Translations under genes and position numbers: made by a program | In this document: piece after piece, positions 17,249 through 26,241 of the stretch | Position numbering within the stretch: position 1 is the first letter of the stretch | Layout: each line of letters starts with the position of its first letter | From: Clostridiaceae bacterium UBA5444 | Lineage (GTDB): Bacteria; Bacillota; Clostridia; Clostridiales; Oxobacteraceae | Length of the DNA: 51,770 bases | Reading direction: 5' to 3' | NCBI GenBank assembly: GCA_002426575.1 | Contig: DIRE01000043.1 | Span: 14,537-66,306, forward strand | The notes under the pieces: model-generated | What the model saw: the letters and a program-made list of their open reading frames with translations, nothing else | Told to the model about the DNA's origin: nothing | Databases searched by the model: none

Positions 17249-18793
17249 TTATGCATTGCCTTTTTTTATTTTCATTGAAATTATTGTTTTAAACTCTTCA
17301 ACCTTTAATAGTATGAGCATACCTGAATAAACTAATGCTCCTATTACAGTTGCAATAAGCACCTTTATTAAAAGAGCTAAAGTTTGGCTTCCCTTTATTA
17401 TTAACCCTAAATAGCTATATGACAAGTAGACTACCACTGCCATAACAATACCTGAGGCTAGTACCTTTAAGGACACGATGCCAACCTTTTTATAATTTAA
17501 ATCCTTCATTTTAAATTTAAGCTCTACAAGCATAATAGCTGAAATTATACATACTGCTAATGTATTAGCAAGTGCAAGGCCATTAACTCCCATCCCAGGC
17601 ACAAGCACATTTATAAGTACTATATTTAGAACTATCATTGATATATTGTTTATCATCGGAGTTGTCGTATTCTTCATTGAGAAAAATACTTTATTTAATA
17701 TATCAATCAATGAGTAACCAAGAGCACTAAATGCTAGATACTTTAAGCATTGTGATGTAATCTCTGTAGCACTACTATCAAACTTTCCTCTCTCTAATAA
17801 CAGCTTAACCAAAGGCTTACTAAGTACGGCCATACCAAATATTAATGGAATAACTATAGTTATAATAATACTTACAGCCTTACCAAATAAGTCCTTGAAT
17901 CCTTCCCTATCCCCTTTTGAAAATTTATCTGTAAACATTGGATAAAGTACTGTTGTAATAGAAACAACAAAAACCTGATTTATAATAGAGCTTAATTTAC
18001 CTGCAAGATCAACTATTACTACACTTCCAGGATCTAAATTGGAAGCAAAATTCTTACCCACCATACGGTTTATTTCTCCGGCAGCAGTACTAATCAATAT
18101 TGGCACAGCTAAAACAAGCATCCTTTTTACATTATCATCTTTTAGATCAATATAAGGCTTGTACTTATATTCCTTCATAAACGGCCTTTGTACAAGAACT
18201 TGTGCTATTGAGCTAACCATTGTAGCAACTATAGCAGCCATAATACCATACTGTCTAAAAACAATTACTCCAATAATTACTACAATGTCTGCTGAAATTC
18301 CAGTAAGTGCTGGCTGCAGAAAAACTCCGTAAGATTGAAGATATCCTGTATATAATCCGCTTAAACCTAAAAAAAGTATAGAAGGCATAACAACCTTTGT
18401 AAGTTCTACGGTTCTAGTAAAATCCTCACCTTTAAAACCACTAGCAAAAAGCTTTGTTAATTGGGGCGCCATAATTATGCCAAGCCCAACTAAAACAGTG
18501 CATATGATTATTACAATATTTACTATATTGTTGAAGAATTTATTTGCCTCTTCTTTATCATCTTTTACATTAGCAAATACAGGTATAAAAGTTGTTACAA
18601 TTGCTGCAGCCAAAAAGCTAAACAATGAATTAGGTATTGTTGTAGCAATCCTTAAAATATCTGATTCTCTAGTAGCCCCAAATATGGCTGATATAATCAT
18701 ATCCCTAACATAGCCCATTATTTTACTTAAAGTGAGTATAACAGTTATCATTGCGCTATAATGAACAAAACTTTTTGACTTTGATTTAGACAT
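17249..18793 (-). CDS. MurJ/MviN-family lipid flippase (second copy)
   Basis: The 514-residue protein has about 14 membrane spans. The N-terminal signature KIMGYVRDMIISAIFGATRESD and the central LLERGKFD are typical of MurJ. It probably flips a polyprenyl-linked saccharide. It lies in the middle of the sugar operon between a GT4 gene and the oxidoreductase gene, so it is the best candidate for the Wzx role for this locus. Whether it or the copy at 2413-3954 also serves peptidoglycan cannot be told from this window. Confidence 0.9.
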   Translation of the reverse strand: MSKSKSKSFVHYSAMITVILTLSKIMGYVRDMIISAIFGATRESDILRIATTIPNSLFSFLAAAIVTTFIPVFANVKDDKEEANKFFNNIVNIVIIICTVLVGLGIIMAPQLTKLFASGFKGEDFTRTVELTKVVMPSILFLGLSGLYTGYLQSYGVFLQPALTGISADIVVIIGVIVFRQYGIMAAIVATMVSSIAQVLVQRPFMKEYKYKPYIDLKDDNVKRMLVLAVPILISTAAGEINRMVGKNFASNLDPGSVVIVDLAGKLSSIINQVFVVSITTVLYPMFTDKFSKGDREGFKDLFGKAVSIIITIVIPLIFGMAVLSKPLVKLLLERGKFDSSATEITSQCLKYLAFSALGYSLIDILNKVFFSMKNTTTPMINNISMIVLNIVLINVLVPGMGVNGLALANTLAVCIISAIMLVELKFKMKDLNYKKVGIVSLKVLASGIVMAVVVYLSYSYLGLIIKGSQTLALLIKVLIATVIGALVYSGMLILLKVEEFKTIISMKIKKGNA

Positions 18794-18831
18794 TGATTTC
18801 CTCCAAACATAGACCCAAAGCTTAAATATTA

Positions 18832-19959
18832 TTAAATACTTAAGCTTTTATATATATTTTGCAGCCTTTCCTCCATGTTCCCCCAGTTATACTCCTCTTT
18901 AACAGCCTTTATTCCATTTTGGCCAAGCTCACTACATAAGTCTGGATTTTCAAGTAATTTAACTATTGCTTTAGCAATCTCTTCAGGGCTTGATGAATCT
19001 ACAGTTAATCCACTATTATACGCTGTAATAAACCTTTTTACAGAAGGCATCTCACTTCCTATTACTGGTACACCACAACTCATGTATTCAAATTGCTTTA
19101 TAGGTATATTCTTAGCATAACGAGGGTATGGCAGAAACGCTACCATACCTATTTTAGACTTTCTTATATAATCCTCTACTTCTATATGTGAAACCCTTCC
19201 TAAATACTTAATATTATCCTCTAGGCCATTTTGGCTTATATACAGAGATATACTGTTTTGGGTTTCCTCATCATCAAAAGAGCCTACAAAAATCATTTTT
19301 ATATTCTTTATCTTTTTAGATGCAATATGAATGGCCTTAACAAGATTAATAGCTCCTCTTTCAACTGAAATTCCGCCTTGGTATATTACATCATATTCTT
19401 TGCTTAACTCTTTATCTGGTTCTTCTTTAAGCTTGAAGTCAGAGAAATTATATACCACCTCAACATTTTTATTTATTTTAGAAAACCTTTCCTTGTTGTA
19501 ATCATCAGTAGTTATTATATAATCCATATTTTTTGCTACTTTATCTTCTTTATGCTTTACATAAAAGGCTCCAAAAGGTTTTAAAATGCTAGGTATATTC
19601 TTAGACATTGTAACCATTTCAGGATAATACTCATGAACATCGTAAATCAACTTTGCATTAGGAAGCTTCTTTTTTATCTTCATGATTCTAAGTACCAATT
19701 CAAAATCATGAAAATGGTACACATCTGCCTTTTCCTCAACTGCTATATCAATTAGTTTATTTAAAAAGTTATATCTCTCTTTAAGAGACTTTCCGCTTTT
19801 ATATCCCCTTATTTTGATTCCATCTTTGCAGCATATTCCTTCATCATAATGGCCTATAACCACAACATCATCATATATCTTTCTAAGGGACATAGCTTCC
19901 TTATAGAATATTCTACTATCTACTGCTGAATGACCCGATGTTAGCATGCATATCTTCAT
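18832..19959 (-). CDS. GT4 family glycosyltransferase
   Basis: The 375-residue GT-B protein starts MKICMLTSGHSAVDSRIF, with DVYHFHDFELV near residue 88, KLIYDVHEYYPEM near 110, and a C-terminal PIKQFEYMSCGVPVI near 300 that supplies the donor-binding glutamate. It resembles GT4 enzymes of capsule clusters that act on the cytoplasmic face. An AGG lies 4 nt before the ATG, with a G-rich run further upstream. The 89-bp gap before it in transcription order contains a striking set of palindromes. Donor unknown. Confidence 0.83.
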   Translation of the reverse strand: MKICMLTSGHSAVDSRIFYKEAMSLRKIYDDVVVIGHYDEGICCKDGIKIRGYKSGKSLKERYNFLNKLIDIAVEEKADVYHFHDFELVLRIMKIKKKLPNAKLIYDVHEYYPEMVTMSKNIPSILKPFGAFYVKHKEDKVAKNMDYIITTDDYNKERFSKINKNVEVVYNFSDFKLKEEPDKELSKEYDVIYQGGISVERGAINLVKAIHIASKKIKNIKMIFVGSFDDEETQNSISLYISQNGLEDNIKYLGRVSHIEVEDYIRKSKIGMVAFLPYPRYAKNIPIKQFEYMSCGVPVIGSEMPSVKRFITAYNSGLTVDSSSPEEIAKAIVKLLENPDLCSELGQNGIKAVKEEYNWGNMEERLQNIYKSLSI

Positions 19960-19986
19960 TAGACCTAATCCCCCATAAACATTAAT

Positions 19987-20038
19987 TAGTATGCTAGCAT
20001 ACTAAGTATGCTAGCATACAAGTATACTTGTATGCTAG
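19987..20038. repeat. Cluster of perfect palindromes
   Basis: An 18-bp perfect palindrome TAGTATGCTAGCATACTA (19987-20004) is followed by GTATGCTAGCATAC (20006-20019), which overlaps a 28-bp perfect palindrome spanning 20011-20038 centred on AAGTATACTT. The unit GTATGCTAG recurs in both orientations. It fills the gap between the UDP-sugar dehydrogenase gene (ends 20049) and the GT4 gene (starts 19959). There is no U tract, so an ordinary terminator is unlikely. A hairpin, mRNA processing site or protein-binding array are options. Confidence 0.85.
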
Positions 20039-20048
20039 TTACAAGCAA

Positions 20049-21362
20049 TTATAATTTATAAATTTTTTCTCTGTTATTTACGACATCCTTAGTTGCATTT
20101 CTTGTGTCGTATACCACTTTTGCTCTTTCTACTATTTGTTCATAATCATAGCAGCTATGGTTTGTTGTAATTATAACCAAATCTGCATCATCTATTACAT
20201 CTTCCCAATCAACTGAATAATATATTTTTCCCCTGTATTTTGATTTAGGGCAGTAAGGATCATTTACTAAAACCTCTGCACCATTTTCCTCTAAATGCTC
20301 AATTACTTTAAAAGATGGTGATTCCCTATAATCGTCTATATCATTTTTATAAGCTAGGCCTAATAGAAGTACCTTTGAGCCATTCATAGCCTTTTTTCTG
20401 CTATTTAATATCTTTATTGCATTATCTACAACAAACTCTGGCATCCTATCATTTATTTCTCCAGATGCTTCTATTAATTTTGTATGATAATCATACTCTT
20501 TTGCTTTCCACTCTAAATAAAATGGGTCAAGTGGTATACAGTGTCCCCCTAAGCCTGGTCCTGGGTAAAATGCCATAAAACCATATGGTTTAGTTTTAGC
20601 TGCATCAATAACTTCCCATACATCTATTCCCATCCTTTTGCATAGTATTGCCATTTCATTTACTAATCCTATATTTATATTTCTAAATGTATTTTCAAGT
20701 ATCTTTTCCATCTCTGCAACGGCTGGAGAAGATACTGTATAGACATCACCTGCAAGAACCTCTCTATATAATTCAGCTGCAACCTCTGTACAGTCTTTTG
20801 TTACACCTCCAACAACTTTTGGAGTATTCTTTGTTTTATATATCTTATTGCCTGGGTCTACCCTCTCAGGTGAAAAGGCTAAAAAGAAGTCTTCTCCACA
20901 CTTTAACCCTGTCTCTTCTAAAATAGGCTTTAATACCTCTTCCGTGGTTCCTGGATATGTTGTGCTCTCAAGTACTACAAGCATTCCCTCATGAAGATAT
21001 TTTGCAACGCTTTTAGTTGAACTTACAACATAAGATATATCAGGCTGCTTATATAAATCAAGTGGTGTAGGAACACAGATTGCAACTGCATCCACTTTTT
21101 TTATCATACTATAGTCTATTGTAGCTTGAAGCTTTTTTTGCTTTACAAGATTTGAAAGCTCTTCATCTACAACATCTCCTATGTAATTATGGCCTTGGTT
21201 TACTGCATCCACCTTTTCTTCTTGAACATCAAAACCTACAACTGTATATCCAGCCTTTGCCTTCTCTACGGCAAGAGGCAGTCCTACATATCCAAGCCCA
21301 ACCACTCCTATGACCGCTGATTTGTCCTGTATCTTTTTTATTAATTTTTCTTTATTGTTCAT
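20049..21362 (-). CDS. UDP-N-acetylglucosamine 6-dehydrogenase-like protein (WbpA type)
   Basis: The 437-residue dehydrogenase has all three domains intact. GLGYVGLP lies near residue 22, VPTPLD near 93, ESTTYPGTTEE near 132, FSPERVDPGN near 160, the helix EMEKILENTFRNINIG near 213, and the catalytic Cys in GPGLGGHCIPLDPFYL with the usual His and Asp. The pattern SPERVDPGN is that of WbpA and related UDP-GlcNAc 6-dehydrogenases, which oxidise C6 twice with NAD. It would supply UDP-GlcNAc-uronic acid for the oxidoreductase, acyltransferase and epimerase encoded downstream. Confidence 0.9.
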   Translation of the reverse strand: MNNKEKLIKKIQDKSAVIGVVGLGYVGLPLAVEKAKAGYTVVGFDVQEEKVDAVNQGHNYIGDVVDEELSNLVKQKKLQATIDYSMIKKVDAVAICVPTPLDLYKQPDISYVVSSTKSVAKYLHEGMLVVLESTTYPGTTEEVLKPILEETGLKCGEDFFLAFSPERVDPGNKIYKTKNTPKVVGGVTKDCTEVAAELYREVLAGDVYTVSSPAVAEMEKILENTFRNINIGLVNEMAILCKRMGIDVWEVIDAAKTKPYGFMAFYPGPGLGGHCIPLDPFYLEWKAKEYDYHTKLIEASGEINDRMPEFVVDNAIKILNSRKKAMNGSKVLLLGLAYKNDIDDYRESPSFKVIEHLEENGAEVLVNDPYCPKSKYRGKIYYSVDWEDVIDDADLVIITTNHSCYDYEQIVERAKVVYDTRNATKDVVNNREKIYKL

Positions 21363-21399
21363 TTTATAGCCTCCTTAAGCTAAATTGCTTTTTTTGACT

Positions 21400-22611
21400 C
21401 TATTTAGATTTTAATAGTTCTCTATAAATGTTTATTGTTTTATTTGCATTTTGCTCCCATGTAAATCTATTTATTACAGTATCTTTTCCTTTTTGCCCTA
21501 TTTCTTCTCTTTTATCTTTGTTGCTTAACAAATAACCTATAGTATCTGCAACATCTTTTTCATTATGAGGGTTAACTAAAAAGCCATTTTTTCCACTTAC
21601 TATTGCATCTTCAATTCCTTCTCCTTTAACCCCAATGGTTGGTTTACCGTGAGCCATGGCTTCAATATAAACTACTCCAAAGCCCTCTTCCCAGCTAGGA
21701 AGGCAAAATATGTCCGTAGCAGACATATATTTCATTACATCTTCATGGGGAAGCTTTCCTAGGAACAATACATTGTCTTTTAAGTCCAATTCATAAGCAA
21801 GATTTTTAAGACTTTCTCTTTCAGGGCCATCTCCTATAATCAAATACTTTATATTAGGATATTTAGTAATTAAAAGTGAAACAGCTTTTATATTTAAGTC
21901 GATTCCTTTTGTTTTAACCAGATTAGAAACGCTTAAAATAGTATTTTCGTCACTAAAATCATAATCATGATCCAAACCAAAATCTATTTTTGAACCTATG
22001 TTAGCACAATCCTCTAAATCTATTCCATTGTTAATTACAGCAACCCTATCACTAAAGCTTTCAGTATCAACAATATTTTTTAGCTTTGTGCTTACAGTTA
22101 TTATCTTATTTGATGTTTCTAGTGCCTTAAATAAGTTTTTCTTACATGTTTCACCTTTGTATATTGTGCGCTGAAAATCCTGCCCATGTATTGTTATTAT
22201 ATGAGGAAGTTTATAATGCCTATTTGCTAACATACCAGCAAAACCATCAGGTAAGCCAACATGAGAATGTATTATATCAAACTTCCAATCTTTATATATC
22301 TTTTTAATTATATTATTTACTCCAAGATACATAAAATATCCAGAGTAACCAAACATAAGTGATTTTGGAAAATCAATATATCTTGGATAATAAACCTCTA
22401 CCCCTTCTATTATATCCTTCTTTGGAATATCATCATACTCTCTCCATTTTTGTTTAATATACTTGAGGGGAAATGGTACATAAGGCACTGGTGATACAAC
22501 TTTAACCTCACACCCCTGATTTATTAAAGCCTTTATATGTTTATGTACAAATATACCATAAACACTCCTTTTCCTTGAAGGATACATATGGGAAATAACC
22601 AATATCTTCAC
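21400..22611 (-). CDS. GT4 family glycosyltransferase
   Basis: The 403-residue GT-B enzyme begins MKILVISHMYPSRKRSVYG and contains HSHVGLPDGFAG near residue 115, the acceptor-side IHGQDF, NNGIDLED near 200, and the EX7E element EEGFGVVYIE near 302. The start is GTG at 22611 with a G-rich site 9-12 nt upstream. It follows the dehydratase gene after 42 nt and precedes the dehydrogenase gene after 37 nt. It adds a sugar to the growing lipid-linked unit; specificity is unknown. Confidence 0.87.
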   Translation of the reverse strand: MKILVISHMYPSRKRSVYGIFVHKHIKALINQGCEVKVVSPVPYVPFPLKYIKQKWREYDDIPKKDIIEGVEVYYPRYIDFPKSLMFGYSGYFMYLGVNNIIKKIYKDWKFDIIHSHVGLPDGFAGMLANRHYKLPHIITIHGQDFQRTIYKGETCKKNLFKALETSNKIITVSTKLKNIVDTESFSDRVAVINNGIDLEDCANIGSKIDFGLDHDYDFSDENTILSVSNLVKTKGIDLNIKAVSLLITKYPNIKYLIIGDGPERESLKNLAYELDLKDNVLFLGKLPHEDVMKYMSATDIFCLPSWEEGFGVVYIEAMAHGKPTIGVKGEGIEDAIVSGKNGFLVNPHNEKDVADTIGYLLSNKDKREEIGQKGKDTVINRFTWEQNANKTINIYRELLKSK

Positions 22612-22653
22612 ACTATCAAGTCCCCCTATTTAAATAAAAAGCATAAAAGTATA

Positions 22654-24525
22654 TTAATCTGCACATTGCTCCTCCGCTACACAACACTCTCTATATGTGG
22701 GAACAATACGTCTTATTGCTTCCTTTATTTCTTTTGGTTCTTTATTTACAACATCTTTTAGTCCCTGAATCTGATTAAATAATACATCATAATCTATGTC
22801 TGATAAAATTCCTACAAATATCTTTTCATGAGCAGTCTTTTTCAGGCCTTCCTCAGCCATAAGAACTTCTTCATAAAGTTTTTCGCCAGGTCTTAGTCCT
22901 GTAAACACAATTTGTATGTCTTTGCCAGGCTCAAATCCAGACAGGCTTATTAAATCCTTTGCTAAATCAACAATTTTAACTGGTTCACCCATATCAAGTA
23001 TAAATATTTCTCCTCCCTTTGCCATTGCACCAGCCTGAATAACAAGCCTTGCAGCTTCTGGTATTGTCATGAAAAATCTATTTATCTCTGGGTGGGTTAC
23101 TGTAACAGGTCCCCCATTTTGTATTTGCCTTTTAAATAAAGGTATTACTGAACCATTGCTTCCTAAAACATTTCCAAACCTTACAGCAACAAACTCTGTT
23201 TTGCTCCTCTTGTCCATGGATTGTATTATCATTTCGCAAATTCTCTTTGTTGCCCCCATTACATTTGTAGGGTTAACCGCCTTATCCGTGGATATTAAAA
23301 CAAATCTTTTTGCCATGTATTTATCTGCACATTGAACAACATTTAATGTTCCAAATACATTATTTTTTATAGCCTCTTGAGGATTATCCTCCATGAGTGG
23401 AACATGTTTATGTGCTGCTGCATGAAATACAACGTCAGGTCTATACTTATCAAACACTTCCTCCATCCTAGCTCTATCTCTTACAGTTCCAATAAGAACC
23501 CTCAAATCTACATCTGGATGGGTAAATTTCAGCTCATTTTGTATGTCATAAGCGTTATTTTCATATACATCAAATATAATCAAAAGTTTGGGTTTAAAGT
23601 TTGCAATCTGGCGGCAAAGTTCTGATCCTATTGATCCTCCGCCTCCTGTAACAAGTATTGTTTTATCCTCTAGATAACCTGCTATCTCTCCTATATTAAG
23701 TTTTATCTCTTCTCTTCCTAAAAGATCATCAATATCCACATCCCTTATCCTACTTACAGGTGATATACTATCTAGCATATCTGTAACTCCAGGAAGAATG
23801 CTTACCTTACACTTAGCTTTCTTGCATATATCTATAATTTCCTTCTTATTGCTTTGGGTTGCTGAAGGCATTGCAATAATTACCTCATCAACTCTTTTTT
23901 GCTTTATTACCCTTGAGATTGAGTTTCTATCCCCAAGTACTTGTATCCCGTTTATAAACTTACCTTTTTTATATTTATCATCATCTATTATACCTACCGT
24001 ATAATAGCCAAGCTCCTTATTCTTTTGCATCTCTTTAATCAGCTTTGCACCAGCTGAGCCTGCTCCTACAATAAGTACATTCCTAAATACATTTTTTTGT
24101 CCCTTATTTACAAAGTAGGCCACCCTAAATACCCTAAATGAAAATCTAACTCCTCCAACAGTAAGCATTATGAGCATCCAAGATATAATATATATACTCC
24201 TTGGAAGTGGCATCATAAAGATTTTACCATATATATAGCTAAGTACTGTTGCAATAGTTGTAGCACTAGCAATTGACACAAGCTCATTTACGCTAGCATA
24301 TTTCCAAAGGCTATTATATAATTTGAAGAAATAAAAAGTTACTATATATATAATAGTTATAATAATTGCTGTATTACGGTAATTATCTATATACTGCATG
24401 GGTATTCTAGAATACTTTTCGTCAAAAGAAAAACGCAAAAACAAACCAACTATAAAAGAAAGGTTAGTTAGTATAATATCTGATATGACCAATATTGGAA
24501 CTCTAACTTTGTTAAATTTATTCAA
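22654..24525 (-). CDS. PglF/CapD-type membrane UDP-GlcNAc 4,6-dehydratase
   Basis: About 623 residues. Four N-terminal membrane helices (about 10-130) are followed by a first Rossmann-like domain with VGAGSAGAKLI, then the SDR domain with VTGGGGSIGSELCRQI, AAHKHVPLME and STDKAVNPTNVMGATKR. The Tyr of ordinary SDRs is Met here, the hallmark of PglF-like dehydratases that use the preceding Asp-Lys pair. They convert UDP-GlcNAc to a 4-keto-6-deoxy sugar, the precursor of bacillosamine or FucNAc-type residues. I chose TTG 24525, preceded by AAAGGTG at 5 nt; the longer frame has no ribosome site. Confidence 0.92.
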   Translation of the reverse strand: MNKFNKVRVPILVISDIILTNLSFIVGLFLRFSFDEKYSRIPMQYIDNYRNTAIIITIIYIVTFYFFKLYNSLWKYASVNELVSIASATTIATVLSYIYGKIFMMPLPRSIYIISWMLIMLTVGGVRFSFRVFRVAYFVNKGQKNVFRNVLIVGAGSAGAKLIKEMQKNKELGYYTVGIIDDDKYKKGKFINGIQVLGDRNSISRVIKQKRVDEVIIAMPSATQSNKKEIIDICKKAKCKVSILPGVTDMLDSISPVSRIRDVDIDDLLGREEIKLNIGEIAGYLEDKTILVTGGGGSIGSELCRQIANFKPKLLIIFDVYENNAYDIQNELKFTHPDVDLRVLIGTVRDRARMEEVFDKYRPDVVFHAAAHKHVPLMEDNPQEAIKNNVFGTLNVVQCADKYMAKRFVLISTDKAVNPTNVMGATKRICEMIIQSMDKRSKTEFVAVRFGNVLGSNGSVIPLFKRQIQNGGPVTVTHPEINRFFMTIPEAARLVIQAGAMAKGGEIFILDMGEPVKIVDLAKDLISLSGFEPGKDIQIVFTGLRPGEKLYEEVLMAEEGLKKTAHEKIFVGILSDIDYDVLFNQIQGLKDVVNKEPKEIKEAIRRIVPTYRECCVAEEQCAD

Positions 24526-24647
24526 AATATCACCTTTTTTCAAATTAATATATAAACAATGCAAAATATTAATATAAAAATACATTCTTTATATTCTATC
24601 AATAATAAAATGGTTTTTCAATATTTGTATCAATGCTGCAGAAATAT

Positions 24648-25820
24648 CTATTTAAGATTTTGAATCCATGACCAACTTTTCTTTGTTATTTCATCCTCTG
24701 GATTTAATTCATATGCTTTTTTTATATAGTGTATTGCCTTGTCAACAAGCCCTAATTGATAATAGGTAAACCCAAGATTACACATACAACCAACATCTGA
24801 ATCTTTCATTTTAAGAGCCTTCTCGAAGCTTTCAGCAGCCTTTTTATATTCCCCATCATAAAAGTAACATAATCCAAGTTCATTATCTATTTCAGGGGAA
24901 CTTTCTCCCTTCTTTATAAGCTCTTCTAAAATAAGTTTAGTTTTTGCATAATTCCCTAACTTTCTATAGCCTAAGGCTGTATAATATGATGCCTCATTAA
25001 AATCTTTATATCTTTGTGTTAGTGGTATAAGTATTTTAAGCCCTTCCTCTGCTTTTCCCTCTATAACATATGACTTCCCTTTTTCAAAAGCTATTATATC
25101 ATTTACATTTGACAAAAGATCTGAAATACTTTTCTTTAAATCCCCATCTTCATTAAACCTGTATGCCTTCTCCAATTCATCTTTAGCGGATTCATAATCT
25201 TCCTTTTCTAAATAATAAAAGCCAAGTTCATAATGTACCTTATCATATCTAGGAAAGTCTTCTGATAGCTTTAAAAACTCATAATATGATAATTCATAAT
25301 ACATTTTACCATATTGTTTTTGGCTTTTGCTTGCGCTCTCCGCCCCTTTTTCAGTAGAAATCTGCTTTAGAGTATAAGCAATATTATACCTAATAACATC
25401 ATGATGTTTGTCCGAAATTTCTTTGAGAGCCCTTAAATATATAAGAGAGTTTAGATACTCTTTATTTTTTGTAAATTCTGAAGCCTTATTTAATAAAAAG
25501 GCGTCTATCTCTTTAGTAAGTTTTTTAATTATTTCAATGTATTTATTATTATACTTAAAATGATTATTACACCCAATTAAATAAACCATAGAATCTACTA
25601 AATCATATAAAGGTATATCCTCTGAAAATTTATCGCTTTCTATTCCTTTAATAAGATAATCAGATTTAATTGGAATAGGAATATCTTCATTTAAAGTTAT
25701 TTCATTATTAATGTGTACATCTTTCTTTAATTCAAGAAACACAACATCACTTAATTCCTTCTCAAGTGCTTCGTTTAACCAATTCAAAAGTTCAGAATAT
25801 CTATCTTTATTAATTTCCAT
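24648..25820 (-). CDS. TPR-repeat protein
   Basis: This 390-residue cytoplasmic protein has no signal or membrane span. Tetratricopeptide repeats are clear from about residue 180 to the end (YELGFYYLEKEDYESAKDELEKA, YTALGYRKLGNYAKTKLILEEL, NELGLCYFYDGEYKKAAESFEKA in shorter pieces, CNLGFTYYQLGLVDKAIHYI). The N-terminal half is helical and unrecognised. AAGGAG lies 8 nt before the ATG. It is the first gene after the divergent promoter region and probably the first gene of the long polysaccharide operon, so a scaffold or regulatory part in the pathway is possible but unproved. Confidence 0.8.
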   Translation of the reverse strand: MEINKDRYSELLNWLNEALEKELSDVVFLELKKDVHINNEITLNEDIPIPIKSDYLIKGIESDKFSEDIPLYDLVDSMVYLIGCNNHFKYNNKYIEIIKKLTKEIDAFLLNKASEFTKNKEYLNSLIYLRALKEISDKHHDVIRYNIAYTLKQISTEKGAESASKSQKQYGKMYYELSYYEFLKLSEDFPRYDKVHYELGFYYLEKEDYESAKDELEKAYRFNEDGDLKKSISDLLSNVNDIIAFEKGKSYVIEGKAEEGLKILIPLTQRYKDFNEASYYTALGYRKLGNYAKTKLILEELIKKGESSPEIDNELGLCYFYDGEYKKAAESFEKALKMKDSDVGCMCNLGFTYYQLGLVDKAIHYIKKAYELNPEDEITKKSWSWIQNLK

Positions 25821-25913
25821 ACCAATGACTCCTTAACACAATAATTAATAAACTACGAAACTATCCTCACTAAAATAAAGTAATTCTAAAACTAATATTT
25901 CTAATTGATACTT

Positions 25914-25942
25914 ATTATACACTTTTATTATTATATCATTAA
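25914..25942 (-). promoter_or_regulatory. Candidate sigma-A promoter for the TPR gene/polysaccharide operon
   Basis: On the minus strand TTAATG (25937-25942) and TATAAT (25914-25919) are 17 nt apart, about 95 bp before the TPR start. The -10 is perfect; the -35 matches poorly. No other promoter this good lies before the run of minus-strand genes. Confidence 0.45.
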
Positions 25943-25979
25943 AAAAGCTCCTAATGGAAAAAACATTAGGGCCTTTTTG
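25941..25979. terminator. Terminator-like hairpin in a divergent intergenic region
   Basis: CCTAATG pairs with CATTAGG around a 7-nt A-rich loop, extended by imperfect GC pairs, with U runs on both sides (CTTTTTT on minus, CCTTTTTGT on plus). No annotated gene ends here, because the flanking genes diverge. The remainder of 25980-26092 shows only AT-rich sequence. Confidence 0.55.
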
Positions 25980-26092
25980 TATTAATATTAAAATTTCTTA
26001 ACTATTTTTTGATTATGTAATTATAAGTATGTGCATTTTTTCCACTTTTAATCACAAACTAAAATAAATAAAAGTAATTTATGTTTTTATTA

Positions 26093-26121
26093 TTGCATTT
26101 TAAAATATATTACTTTATAAT
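26093..26121 (+). promoter_or_regulatory. Sigma-A promoter of the decarboxylase gene
   Basis: TTGCAT (26093-26098), a 17-nt spacer and a perfect TATAAT (26116-26121). Transcription would start near 26128, leaving a leader of about 115 nt. Confidence 0.75.
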
Positions 26122-26170
26122 GGAATTGTTTTGAAAGTTAATAATTAGAAAGCCTGGAATCGCTCTGCAA

Positions 26171-26208
26171 AAGCCTGAAACTTTATGCAACGAAGTTTCG
26201 GGCTTTTT
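26171..26208 (+). terminator. Leader terminator/attenuator before the decarboxylase gene
   Basis: AAGCCTGAAACTTT (26171-26184) pairs with GAAGTTTCGGGCTT (26192-26205) with two G-U pairs, a 7-nt loop and a TTTTT run. It lies inside the leader between the promoter and the start codon, with the ribosome site only about 15 nt beyond. A second AAGCCTG lies at 26149-26155 and could compete for the same 3' arm. This looks like conditional termination; the signal is unknown. Confidence 0.7.
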
Positions 26209-26241
26209 ATATTAAAATATTGAAAGAAGGTGCTAATTAAG

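Noticed and set aside
19987..20038. Palindrome cluster as a normal transcription terminator
   Set aside because: Neither strand has a U tract after the stems, and the operon appears to continue across it.
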